A DNA stretch of 64,000 nt. Source: CAUYXS01 sp965248495 (GTDB taxonomy: Bacteria; Chloroflexota; Dehalococcoidia; Lucifugimonadales; Australimonadaceae). The notes under the pieces are model-generated. The model was not told where the DNA came from. It saw only the letters and a list, made by a program, of their open reading frames with translations, and ran no database searches. Below are positions 1-7,563 of this stretch, in pieces; within the stretch, counting starts at the first letter, position 1; the number at the start of each line of letters is the position of its first letter. Made by a program: the position numbers and the translations under genes. The DNA lies in assembly GCA_965248495.1 (NCBI GenBank), contig CBDFJL010000003.1, forward strand, positions 1,922,001 through 1,986,000. Reading direction: 5' to 3'.

Positions 1-831
1 GACGAGCGTTGACGGCGCGACGACCAGCTCGCCCGCACTGGGGATCGCATCGAAGATGCGGGGCCCGATGATGGCGATCGAGGTGGCCCACACCACGGTC
101 CCGATCAGGGCGGTCGTGCCCAACGCGAGCACTTTCCCCGCCATGAGCGCCGGCGGCGAGACCGAGGTCAGGAGCACTTCGACCATCCGGTTCTCCTTCT
201 CCTCGGCCACGCTCTGCAACAACGCGCCGCTACTCAGGAAGATGGACATCAGCAGCAGCATGGCGAGGGCGATGGGAAGCAAGAACTCCGAGGCCTCGTC
301 CTCTTCGGACAGCGTCCCATCTCCCCCAACATTGACCCGCGTGTAACTCGTGGGCGTGAGCACCCGGGCCAACAGCTGTGGGTCGAGCCGGTCGGCTATC
401 AGCGACACGGTCAGAAAGCTGTCGAACGCGTCGCGGTTCGATTTACCGGCGAAAATCCCTCCTTTGGTCGAGAGCCACTCGACGCCGCCGGACTCCAAGA
501 AGTCAGTCGCGACGACGAAGACGTGCTCGATCTTGAGATCATCGCTGAGCAGTGCCGCGAGCCCAGCCTCGCGATCTGGGAACCGGATGAGCTCGGGGAG
601 CGCCTTTGACAGGGACTCGGAGAGGTCGATTTCGAGCAGCTCCCCGGAGAGGTCGACGAAGCCGACTGGGTTAGGCGCCTTGTCTTCTCGGTCGAGCAAC
701 GGGACCAGGACGAGCGCGACAATCAGGAGGACCGGCACGATAGCGGTGGTCACCTGCCATCCGCGAAGTCGGATAGCGCGGCGGAACTCCTCGATGAAGA
801 CGATCTGGGCTTCAGCTACCCTGTCGTGCAC
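1..831 (-). CDS. ABC-2 type (NatB-like) transporter permease, partial at window edge
   Basis: Membrane subunit of an ABC exporter. The reading frame is open from a GTG at 831 to the window edge, 277 codons, so the C-terminus is missing. Near the N-terminus (about residues 28-42) is a hydrophobic segment ending LVLVPLLDRED. A roughly 150-residue soluble extracytoplasmic region follows. A second membrane segment then leads into EEKENRMVEVLL, the coupling motif of NatB/ABC-2 permeases, and GKVLALG. The start overlaps the 3' end of the ATPase gene by 20 bases, so the two are translationally coupled. The substrate is unknown; NatB relatives export Na+ or small toxic molecules. Family assignment is firm, substrate is not. 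Confidence 0.75.
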   Translation of the reverse strand, partial: MHDRVAEAQIVFIEEFRRAIRLRGWQVTTAIVPVLLIVALVLVPLLDREDKAPNPVGFVDLSGELLEIDLSESLSKALPELIRFPDREAGLAALLSDDLKIEHVFVVATDFLESGGVEWLSTKGGIFAGKSNRDAFDSFLTVSLIADRLDPQLLARVLTPTSYTRVNVGGDGTLSEEDEASEFLLPIALAMLLLMSIFLSSGALLQSVAEEKENRMVEVLLTSVSPPALMAGKVLALGTTALIGTVVWATSIAIIGPRIFDAIPSAGELVVAPSTLV

Positions 832-1797
832 GGCTCACCTCTTCGATAAAGACTTCGTTCAGCGTGGGCAACGCTACCTCGAACTTTTGGACCTCGATGC
901 CAGCGTCGAGAAACGCGCGCAGGACCGTATCCGGGGTGGAGCCGACCTGTGATTGGTAGCTGTAGTGCCCGTTTGGGGATTGGACCGGGACGGCGCCGGG
1001 GATCGCATTGGGCTGGCGGTCCGCCACGACGGTAACCGTCTTGGCTCCCCGTGCCTGCTTCATTTCGAGGATCGACCCGTAGACCAGCACGTTTCCGTCC
1101 GCGATGAGGACCGCCCGCTCGCACATCTCCTCGACGTCCGACATGATGTGGGTGCTGAAGATGACCGCAGCGCCCGTGCCTGCTCCTCCCGGATGATCTC
1201 CTTCATCAGGACGACGTTGAGGGGGTCGAGCCCGCTGAACGGCTCGTCGAGAATAATCAGGTCAGGCCGGTGCAACAGGGCGCCGACGAACTGGACCAGC
1301 TGTGTCATGCCCCGAGACAGCCCTTGGACCTTCGCGCCAAGGTGCTCGGCGAGGCCGACCCGCGACATCAGTTCGGCCGCTCTGGCCTCCGCCTCAGTGG
1401 AGGTAAGGCCTTTGAGCCGACCTAAGTACCGCAAGACGTCCATGACTCGCGCCCGCTGGAACAACCCACGTTCTTCCGGTACGTAGCCGACTCGGCGTAG
1501 CACGCCGCGGGTGGGCGCGGAGCCCAGCATGCTCACGGACCCTGAGTCCGGCTTGATCAGATCGAGCGCCATGCGCATGGTCGTGGTCTTGCCTGACCCG
1601 TTGGGCCCCAGGAACCCGAACACCTCCCCCCGGTCCAGCTTGAACGACACGTCGTTGACAACGCGGCGCTCGCCGTACGTCTTGGTCAGCCCCCGCACCT
1701 GCAACGCGACGGACGGCGGCTCGCCCTCAGGCCGGTGGGCTGCCGTGCTCAGCTGACGATGATCGTTGTCCCCCGGCGATGCGGGTGTTCCACCCAT
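812..1797 (-). pseudogene. ABC exporter ATP-binding protein (NatA/CcmA-like), interrupted by a frameshift
   Basis: The ATPase partner of the permease downstream. The first frame (1797 to about 1173) has Walker A GPNGSGKTT (residues 64-72), an LSRGMTQ signature and Walker B LIILDEPFSGLDP. It runs up to IIREEQAR and then loses sense. The expected continuation GAAVIFSTHIMSDVEEM, which carries the H-loop His, lies in another frame and ends at 812. Both halves read perfectly if one G is restored in the run at 1173-1175 (CCC on the plus strand), giving about 328 residues, normal for the family. The start has a GAGGAG ribosome site. Either the gene has decayed recently or this is a homopolymer sequencing error. 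Confidence 0.75.
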
Positions 1798-2253
1798 AAG
1801 GGCTCCTCTATCTGCTACCTACTTCGACGAACTGCCCCATCCTCACGCCCGGCCACGGTTGTGACATCGCCCTGCTGGAGGAGGCGGCGATGCCATTAGG
1901 ATGAGCGGTGAGTCATCATCCGGCCGGCGCGCTACCTGAAGCGGAGCGCCGTCTATTTCGCTAGGACATCACGCCGAATTGTACGCGCCGTCCAGCCTCC
2001 ACCTGGTTATCGCCGGGAGGTACGGTATCGACCGACCCTCCTGCGCTACCACCGCGAACGCAACAACCGTCGTCGCGGGAGATCCCGATCGCCGAGTACG
2101 ACGGCACGCCCCTTCGGCTGCCGTGATCGGCCTCTGAACGACGTTAAACGGGCGGTGGCGCCAGCCCCTTATGGAGGTCGAGATCGTTGTTGTACGATTT
2201 CGCGAACCTCGCGGTTAGCTGGCGAGATCACGGAACAACACAGGGGGAGACTC
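1798..2253. other. Intergenic region with no recognisable gene
   Basis: About 450 bases between the divergent ABC ATPase and the small lysine-rich gene. No open frame with family-like sequence, no tRNA and no convincing hairpin terminator was seen. It presumably carries the promoters of both neighbours, but no clear -35/-10 pair stands out. Confidence 0.4.
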
Positions 2254-2352
2254 ATGGCGAAGGGAAGAGATGCAAAAAAGACCGATAAAAAACAGCCGGC
2301 GAAAACCTTGAAGGAAAAGCGGATTAAGAAAAAAGAGAAGAAGGCCCAATAA
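2254..2352 (+). CDS. 32-residue lysine-rich small protein
   Basis: A very short protein starting MAKGRDAKKTDKK and ending EKKAQ, with about 45% Lys/Arg and no hydrophobic stretch. The start at 2254 is chosen because it follows a clear GGGGGAGA ribosome site at 2243-2250; a longer frame beginning at 2155 would add residues of no such character. The codons AAA and GAA are frequent, unlike the GC-rich neighbours. The composition suggests a nucleic-acid- or ribosome-associated disordered peptide. I believe similar MAKGRDAKK-type short proteins occur in other bacteria, but I cannot verify this here. Function unknown. Confidence 0.6.
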   Translation: MAKGRDAKKTDKKQPAKTLKEKRIKKKEKKAQ

Positions 2353-2513
2353 CTTCGGGCCGGGGATCAGCGATTCACGCTGAATAGCCTGATGCCAACC
2401 CCGCCGTGGACGACACCGCTAGCGCACCCATGAGCAACCACGGCTCGATGCTAGACTGCTGGCCGGCGGATAAGCCCGACCTTAGGCAACACCTCTCCTA
2501 GGAGGAGAACACC

Positions 2514-3368
2514 ATGACGACGCGTACGCAGTACACCGATGAATCCACGGCGAACGTCCAAGATCTGGGATGGACAAAGATTGGCTACAACGATGGCGGC
2601 ACAGGCAATCCGCCGGTAATCCTGCTCCATGGCGCCGGCGCGGGCGCAAGCTCGTGGAGCAACTTCGTACTCAACTTTGGCTACTTCGCGGAACACTACC
2701 GGACCATTGCCATGGACCAGCCAGGGTATGGCAAGTCGGACCCGTGGGTTGCGAGGTCAGAGCCGCGAAACACGGCCAACGCTCGCGCCGTGAAGGACCT
2801 CATGGACAAGCTCGGCATCGAGAAGGCCAGCCTCCTCGGCAACTCCATGGGGGGCGGTACCGCCCTTGCCTTTGCGGTCGACTACCCGGACAGGTTGGAC
2901 AAGATGGTGCTGATGGGCAGCGGCGGAGGCGGCCCGACCCTCTTTGGCCAGCAGCCGTCCGAGGGCGGCAAGGCGCTGCAAGCCTGCTACTTCGACCAGT
3001 CCTTCGAGACCTTCCGGAGGTTCTTCGACATCATGCTCTATGACGGCTCGGCCGTCCCGGACGACGTGCTACGGGCCCGCGCCGCCTCAGTCAGCAAGCC
3101 GCACGTCGAAGCGTGGATCGAGTCCCGAAGCGGGCCCGTGCGCAACCTGTTCGCCGATCTGCCGAGCGTGACCCACCCGACGCTCATCATCCAAGGGCGG
3201 AACGACCGAGTGGTCACGCCGGAGTCGTCACTGCAACTGCTGTCGGCACTGCCGAACTCCCAGCTCCACATGTTCAACCAATGCGGGCACTGGGTGCAGT
3301 ACGAGCAAGCCGCGCAGTTCAACAAACTGGTGCTCGACTTCTTGATGGCCGACCGTCCCGCAGCGTAG
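2514..3368 (+). CDS. Alpha/beta hydrolase, meta-cleavage-product hydrolase type
   Basis: A 284-residue cytoplasmic serine hydrolase resembling BphD/HsaD-type C-C hydrolases, which split ring-fission products of aromatic degradation. Visible are the oxyanion-loop segment LLHGAGAGASSW (residues 37-48), nucleophile elbow GNSMGGG with Ser111, acid GRNDRV with Asp231, and CGHW with His259. The AGGAGG ribosome site at 2500-2505 fixes the ATG at 2514. A strong intrinsic terminator follows, so the gene is probably monocistronic. The family hint comes from GAGxGASSW and the Gly-rich GSGGGGPTLF stretch after the elbow. The true substrate is not shown by the sequence. Confidence 0.85.
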   Translation: MTTRTQYTDESTANVQDLGWTKIGYNDGGTGNPPVILLHGAGAGASSWSNFVLNFGYFAEHYRTIAMDQPGYGKSDPWVARSEPRNTANARAVKDLMDKLGIEKASLLGNSMGGGTALAFAVDYPDRLDKMVLMGSGGGGPTLFGQQPSEGGKALQACYFDQSFETFRRFFDIMLYDGSAVPDDVLRARAASVSKPHVEAWIESRSGPVRNLFADLPSVTHPTLIIQGRNDRVVTPESSLQLLSALPNSQLHMFNQCGHWVQYEQAAQFNKLVLDFLMADRPAA

Positions 3369-3384
3369 CGCGGGGCGTGTGATG

Positions 3385-3421
3385 CCGGCCCTCGGCAGAC
3401 CCGCCGAGGGCCGGTCTTTTT
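3385..3421 (+). terminator. Rho-independent terminator
   Basis: A perfect 12-bp stem (CCGGCCCTCGGC at 3385-3396 with GCCGAGGGCCGG at 3403-3414), a six-base loop and then TCTTTTT. It lies 17 bases after the hydrolase stop codon. Confidence 0.9.
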
Positions 3422-3705
3422 CGCGTCGAGGCGATCGGCGAATGGCCGATGAAGCCGGCGGGTACTCGCGACGCGGCGCTGCCGCGGCGATTGCGTTCGG
3501 GCTCGGGCGCTTGGTCGGCGGTGCCATCATCGACTAACAGGCCCTGGGTCATCGGTCGCCGGCGAGCGTTTGCTACTATGCCTTGCATGCACGCGGACCC
3601 GGCCTCCACCGCCCGGGCCAAATTCCGGCCGGAGCTACCGCAGAACGACTAGGACCCGGTGAGCTAGTCCCTGTGGTTGGGTTCCGCACCGGCTCGATCA
3701 GACCC
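3422..3705. other. Intergenic leader before the MFS gene
   Basis: No gene is supported. An open frame continues upstream of the MFS start to 3583, but its residues are Pro/Arg-rich and unlike a membrane protein N-terminus. A TACTAT box at 3574-3579 could be a -10 element, without a convincing -35. Confidence 0.35.
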
Positions 3706-5040
3706 ATGGACACACCGACGAGTTCGATGGTCGCCCGCCGGCTGCCCTTCTACTACGGGTGGCTTATGGTCGCCTCAGCCTTCATGGCCGGGATGGCGTC
3801 ATCGGGCCCCACGCTATGGTCCTTCAGTGTGTTCGCGGTGCCAATGACCGACGATCTGGGCTGGTCGCGCGCAACCTTCTTTGGGGCGTTGACGGCGCGT
3901 CAGCTGCTCATGGGCGCACTCGCGCCCCTCTTTGGCCGCCTGGCCGACAAGGAACGGTGGCCCAAGCCGCTCATGGTCTTCGGCGGGTCGGTCTTCGCCC
4001 TGAGCCTCGCTCTCATCTCGACCGTCGACTCGAAGCTGGAGTACTTCCTCGCGTTCGCCTTGCTTGGCGGCGTTGGCATGGGCGCCGGAGGCGGCATCCT
4101 CAGGCAGGCGGTCGTGGCGAAGTGGTTCGTACGCCGGCGCGGAAAGGCGATCGCCATGTCGAGCATGGGTACAGGCATGGGCGCCTTCGTCTACCCGTTG
4201 TTCGCCTTCGTCCTCATCGACAATTTCGGCTGGCGCGCTGCGTGGCTGTGGATGGGCGCGAGCTCGTTCCTGCTCCTGGTGCCCATGGCGTTCCTCATCC
4301 GCCGCCAGCCCGAGGACATCGGGTTGCTGCCCGACGGCGACACGCCGGAGCAGGCGGCGGAGTGGAGGGCCCGGGCAGCGGCCGGAGACCGCCGGGCGGC
4401 AACCGTCAACGAGTACAGCTACTCGCTGAAGCAGGTTGCGCGCACACGGACGTTGTGGCTCATCGTCATCGCGACGATGCTCACGGCACCTTCCATGCAA
4501 GGCATGACCTCCAGCTGGGTGCCCTACTTCCAGGACAAGGGCCTGGCGCTTGGAACGGCTACGGCGGCACTGACCGTCTACGGCCTCTTTTCGGTCCTGT
4601 CTCGTTTCGTGTGGGGATACATCGTGGACCGGTACCACGTGCGAAGCGTCATCATAGTGAACGGGCTGCTGGTCGCGGGAACGATCCTCTTCCTGCTAAG
4701 CGTTACGTCGCCTTCCGTCATCATGGTCTACGCGGCCTTCCAGGGCATCATCCTGGGAGGCTTCATCGGACTGAACCCGTTGCTCTGGCCGAACTACTTC
4801 GGCCGAGGCAATGTGGGCGCCATCCGCGGCACGTTCATGCCCTTCATCACCCTGTCGACCGCTTTCGGCCCGCTGTGGATCAATCTGATTTTCGACTCCG
4901 GAGGCAGCTACCGTCCGGCCTACTGGATCCTGATCGTGGGTTGGTTGCTGTTCGTGGCGCTGATGTACTTCGCGCGACCACTCAAGCGCCCCGAAGCGGC
5001 GAGCGATCCAGCGCCCTCCCGTGCGGGCCCGGCAGGTTAG
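3706..5040 (+). CDS. MFS transporter, monocarboxylate/oxalate-antiporter type
   Basis: A 444-residue inner-membrane carrier with about 12 hydrophobic segments. It begins RRLPFYYGWLMVASAF, the typical start of the MCT/OFA branch of the major facilitator superfamily. The loop GRLADKERWPKP after segment 2 corresponds to the MFS motif A region. The central loop RRQPEDIGLLPDGD followed by QVARTRTLWLIVIA is characteristic of this branch. The start at 3706 is chosen because the extension upstream is not hydrophobic; a second ATG at 3727 is possible. Neighbouring catabolic genes suggest uptake or efflux of an organic acid. Substrate unknown. Confidence 0.8.
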   Translation: MDTPTSSMVARRLPFYYGWLMVASAFMAGMASSGPTLWSFSVFAVPMTDDLGWSRATFFGALTARQLLMGALAPLFGRLADKERWPKPLMVFGGSVFALSLALISTVDSKLEYFLAFALLGGVGMGAGGGILRQAVVAKWFVRRRGKAIAMSSMGTGMGAFVYPLFAFVLIDNFGWRAAWLWMGASSFLLLVPMAFLIRRQPEDIGLLPDGDTPEQAAEWRARAAAGDRRAATVNEYSYSLKQVARTRTLWLIVIATMLTAPSMQGMTSSWVPYFQDKGLALGTATAALTVYGLFSVLSRFVWGYIVDRYHVRSVIIVNGLLVAGTILFLLSVTSPSVIMVYAAFQGIILGGFIGLNPLLWPNYFGRGNVGAIRGTFMPFITLSTAFGPLWINLIFDSGGSYRPAYWILIVGWLLFVALMYFARPLKRPEAASDPAPSRAGPAG

Positions 5041-5172
5041 ACGCACCTGTCCAAGGTGCGGTTAACGAGATGCGGCTACCATAGCCGCGACACCCGTGGA
5101 GAACACCGCCGCATCCGCTTGCCTAAGGCGGCGAGGAAGCGGATAGCGGCGTGTCGACGCTTGGAGGCTACG

Positions 5173-6060
5173 ATGGACTTCAATCTGCTGCCGTCCCGCA
5201 CGCGGGAGGAGATTCTCGGGATGCAGAAGACCCAGGCCACGGCGCATGCGATCTACCAGCAGCTCGCCGAGCACGCAAAGGACGGCGACCACGCGCGCAT
5301 CCTCACCGAGCTCGGTGGCCTGGAGCTGCAAAGCTACGAGACGTGGGCCAAGCTGACGGGCGCGAGGTTGGCACCCTCAACCATTGCGGTGCGTTCGGTA
5401 GGTCTGCTCCGGCGTCTGTTCGGCCTGACGTTCGTGACCAAGATGGTCGAGCGTGGGGAGCGTCGCGCTGAGTCCCACTACAAAACGCACCCCTTGCGAG
5501 GCGAGTTCCCCGACAAGATCGAGAGGCTACAACAGCTAAGTGGCTCTCAGGAACAAGCCCTGATCGGGATGATCGATGAGAAGAGGCTCCACTACTTGGG
5601 GTCAGTCGTCCTCGGGCTAAACGACGCGCTCGTAGAGTTGACGGGCGCTTTGGCCGGACTCACGTTCGCCTTTCAGGACAGCCGTCTCATTGCCCTCACT
5701 GGGATCATCACCGGCATCGCCGCCTCATTCTCGATCGGGGCGAGCGAGTATCTATCGCAAAAAACGGATGGTGCGGAGACGCCAAGAACATCGGCGGCGT
5801 ACACCTTTCTGTCGTATCTGATGACGGTCGTCGTTCTTGTCACGCCGTTCCTTTTGATCAGCAACCCGTTTGCTTCGTTGATCGTTGCGGTGTCCTTAGC
5901 GCTAGGCGTCGTCAGCCTGTTCAGCTTCTACGTGTCGGTCGTCAGGGACTACAGCTTCAAGCGAAGATTCTTGGAAATGGCCGTCATCAGCCTCGGCGTA
6001 GCCGCATTGTCATTCGGTGTGGGGGTTGCGGTGAGGGTGGTGATAGGCATCGACGTGTAA
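5173..6060 (+). CDS. VIT1/CCC1-family membrane protein with N-terminal ferritin-like domain
   Basis: A 295-residue protein in two parts. Residues 1 to about 130 are helical and Glu/His-rich (TQATAHAIYQQLAEHAKDGD, LGGLELQSYETWAKLTG), as in the rubrerythrin/ferritin-like domain of bacterial VIT proteins. Residues from about 140 carry five hydrophobic segments beginning LGLNDALVELTGALAGLTFAF, the signature of the vacuolar iron transporter family, with SIGASEYLSQKT in the loop. It probably binds and exports Fe2+ or Mn2+. The ATG at 5173 follows GGAGG at 5163-5167; the frame also extends upstream to 5056, but without this support. A perfect palindromic terminator follows. Confidence 0.8.
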   Translation: MDFNLLPSRTREEILGMQKTQATAHAIYQQLAEHAKDGDHARILTELGGLELQSYETWAKLTGARLAPSTIAVRSVGLLRRLFGLTFVTKMVERGERRAESHYKTHPLRGEFPDKIERLQQLSGSQEQALIGMIDEKRLHYLGSVVLGLNDALVELTGALAGLTFAFQDSRLIALTGIITGIAASFSIGASEYLSQKTDGAETPRTSAAYTFLSYLMTVVVLVTPFLLISNPFASLIVAVSLALGVVSLFSFYVSVVRDYSFKRRFLEMAVISLGVAALSFGVGVAVRVVIGIDV

Positions 6061-6140
6061 GTCAGGCGTCGCCACGCGCGCCAGCGCGGCGCAGACATTC
6101 TGGGTGCTCCCAGCGCTGGCCCGTCCGCCATGAACACACA

Positions 6141-6170
6141 AGAGGCCCCGCCCATATGGGCGGGGCCTCT
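6141..6170. terminator. Bidirectional terminator, perfect palindrome
   Basis: Arms AGAGGCCCCGCCCAT (6141-6155) and its exact complement (6156-6170). It lies between two convergent genes (ends at 6060 and 6199), with a short purine/pyrimidine tract on each side, so it can stop transcription from both. Confidence 0.8.
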
Positions 6171-6198
6171 TGGCACATACGCTTGTCCGACCCTGGCG

Positions 6199-7314
6199 CT
6201 AGCCGGCGGCGACGCCGCTCTTCGCCTTGGCCTCCCGGGTGAACTGCTCGTTGAAGTTGAGGTCAGGCTGTGGGAAGCCACCCGATGGAGCCTGGACCAG
6301 GCTGGCCTTGATCGGCGTGCGCCGTGAAACGCCCGCCCACTCCGCCGTCTCCCAGCTCACCTTGCCATCCCTGAAGAACTCGAGGGCGGCCTGGTTGAAC
6401 ATCTCCGGCTGGTCCGTCTGGCCCTGGTGGCCACACTCGTCCGGGTAGAAGAACTGGACGTTGTCGAGCCCAAGCTCCTCCTGCTTGAACCCAATCTCGA
6501 CCGGCAGGAGCACGTCCTGCATCCCGTAGAGGTAGATGCCGGGGATGGTGAGCTTGTCAAATCGGCCCTTGGCGCTCGCGAACTGGGCGAGGTTCGGGTC
6601 CTTCGCGAGGCGCTCGGTGGCCTCGATGCGCAGCTTCGTGCTCTCCGCCTGCCGCAATGCTGCCTTGGTCCGCATCGTCGCCAGGGAAGGCCATACGGCG
6701 CTTGACCTGTAGATGATGCCCAGCATCAGGTCGACCATGCTCTGCTCGGTCCCATCGAACGGGACGTTCTTGTAGTCGGGGTTGGGAGTCCACCGCCCAT
6801 CCTTCGGCTGCACAGCCTCGGCGCGGTCGATGAGGTCGCCGAAGAACCCGGCGATCAAGAGCATGCTCTTGACTCGCTCCGGATAGGCCAGCGTGTACTG
6901 CACGGTGTTCATCATGCCCATGGAGTTGCCGCCGAGGTGGAACTCGTCGAGGCAGAGGGCGTCCGCGAAATCGTTGACGAACCTGCTGTTCCCGGTGCTC
7001 CCCATCCGCACGTACTCCTGGCCGATGGGGCTGGTGTCGGACAGGCCGAACCCCGGCTGGTCAGGGCAGTACACGCGAAAGCCGTTGGCGCCGAGGAACG
7101 GTGCCATAAAGCGCCAGCCCGCCGTTCCCGACGACCCTACGATGCCGCCGTGGAGCAGGACCACTGCTGGGCCCGACTCACCCGAGGTCATGTAGTGGGC
7201 CTTCGAGCCGTTGGCCAGCCGCACCCATCGGCTGTGGAGCCCCGGGATGTCGATGATCTCCTCGTCGGTGAGCCCTCGGCTGGCTAGGTCTACGCCTTCC
7301 TGTTGCTGAGTCAT
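6199..7314 (-). CDS. Alpha/beta hydrolase, aromatic-catabolism type
   Basis: A 371-residue serine hydrolase. It has VVLLHGG (oxyanion loop), nucleophile elbow GGNSMGM with Ser131, a likely acid in LYGMQDVLLP and the catalytic His in DECGHQGQTDQP. It is longer than the usual 270-290 residues because of an N-terminal extension (LASRGLTDEEIIDIPGLHSRWV) and a C-terminal tail of about 60 residues after the His. The start at 7314 has AAGGAGAG immediately upstream; a longer frame to 7389 lacks support. It lies divergent from the Rieske gene at 7564 and may share its control region. Likely a hydrolase for a ring-cleavage product or ester; exact substrate unknown. Confidence 0.75.
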   Translation of the reverse strand: MTQQQEGVDLASRGLTDEEIIDIPGLHSRWVRLANGSKAHYMTSGESGPAVVLLHGGIVGSSGTAGWRFMAPFLGANGFRVYCPDQPGFGLSDTSPIGQEYVRMGSTGNSRFVNDFADALCLDEFHLGGNSMGMMNTVQYTLAYPERVKSMLLIAGFFGDLIDRAEAVQPKDGRWTPNPDYKNVPFDGTEQSMVDLMLGIIYRSSAVWPSLATMRTKAALRQAESTKLRIEATERLAKDPNLAQFASAKGRFDKLTIPGIYLYGMQDVLLPVEIGFKQEELGLDNVQFFYPDECGHQGQTDQPEMFNQAALEFFRDGKVSWETAEWAGVSRRTPIKASLVQAPSGGFPQPDLNFNEQFTREAKAKSGVAAG

Positions 7315-7516
7315 TTGCCTCTCCTTCAGGTTCTGAATATGACGGCTTGCACTACCGATAGTTAGTGGGGACTTTGCCGTCTTCTCCACAGGGTCGCGGT
7401 CCTTGATCTCAGTGCGGCGAGTTTCGTCACCTAACGAGACGGCACTGGCTGATTGTGCAGCCTACGCAGACAAAACCGAGGGGTCAACTACATGTCGCCG
7501 AAACGGCTCCGCTCCG

Positions 7517-7545
7517 TTGACCGGCCGTAGGCCCCGGCGTACTCT
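7517..7545 (+). promoter_or_regulatory. Sigma70-like promoter for the long Rieske protein
   Basis: TTGACC at 7517-7522, a 17-base spacer and TACTCT at 7540-7545. The predicted start is about 12 bases before the ATG at 7564, and AGGAGG lies at 7552-7557. Confidence 0.55.
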
Positions 7546-7563
7546 CGCGCCAGGAGGTTCACT

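Noticed and set aside
350..952. Long plus-strand open frame opposite the ABC permease
   Set aside because: Ser/Arg-rich with no family features. The minus strand carries the ABC-2 permease and the ATPase end with clear motifs.
3759..5084. 441-codon plus-strand frame overlapping the MFS gene
   Set aside because: Arg/His/Gly-rich shadow in another frame of a clear 12-segment carrier.
7350..7367. CACTA...TAGTG inverted repeat between the divergent hydrolase and Rieske genes
   Set aside because: Five-base arms are too short to call an operator without a regulator nearby.
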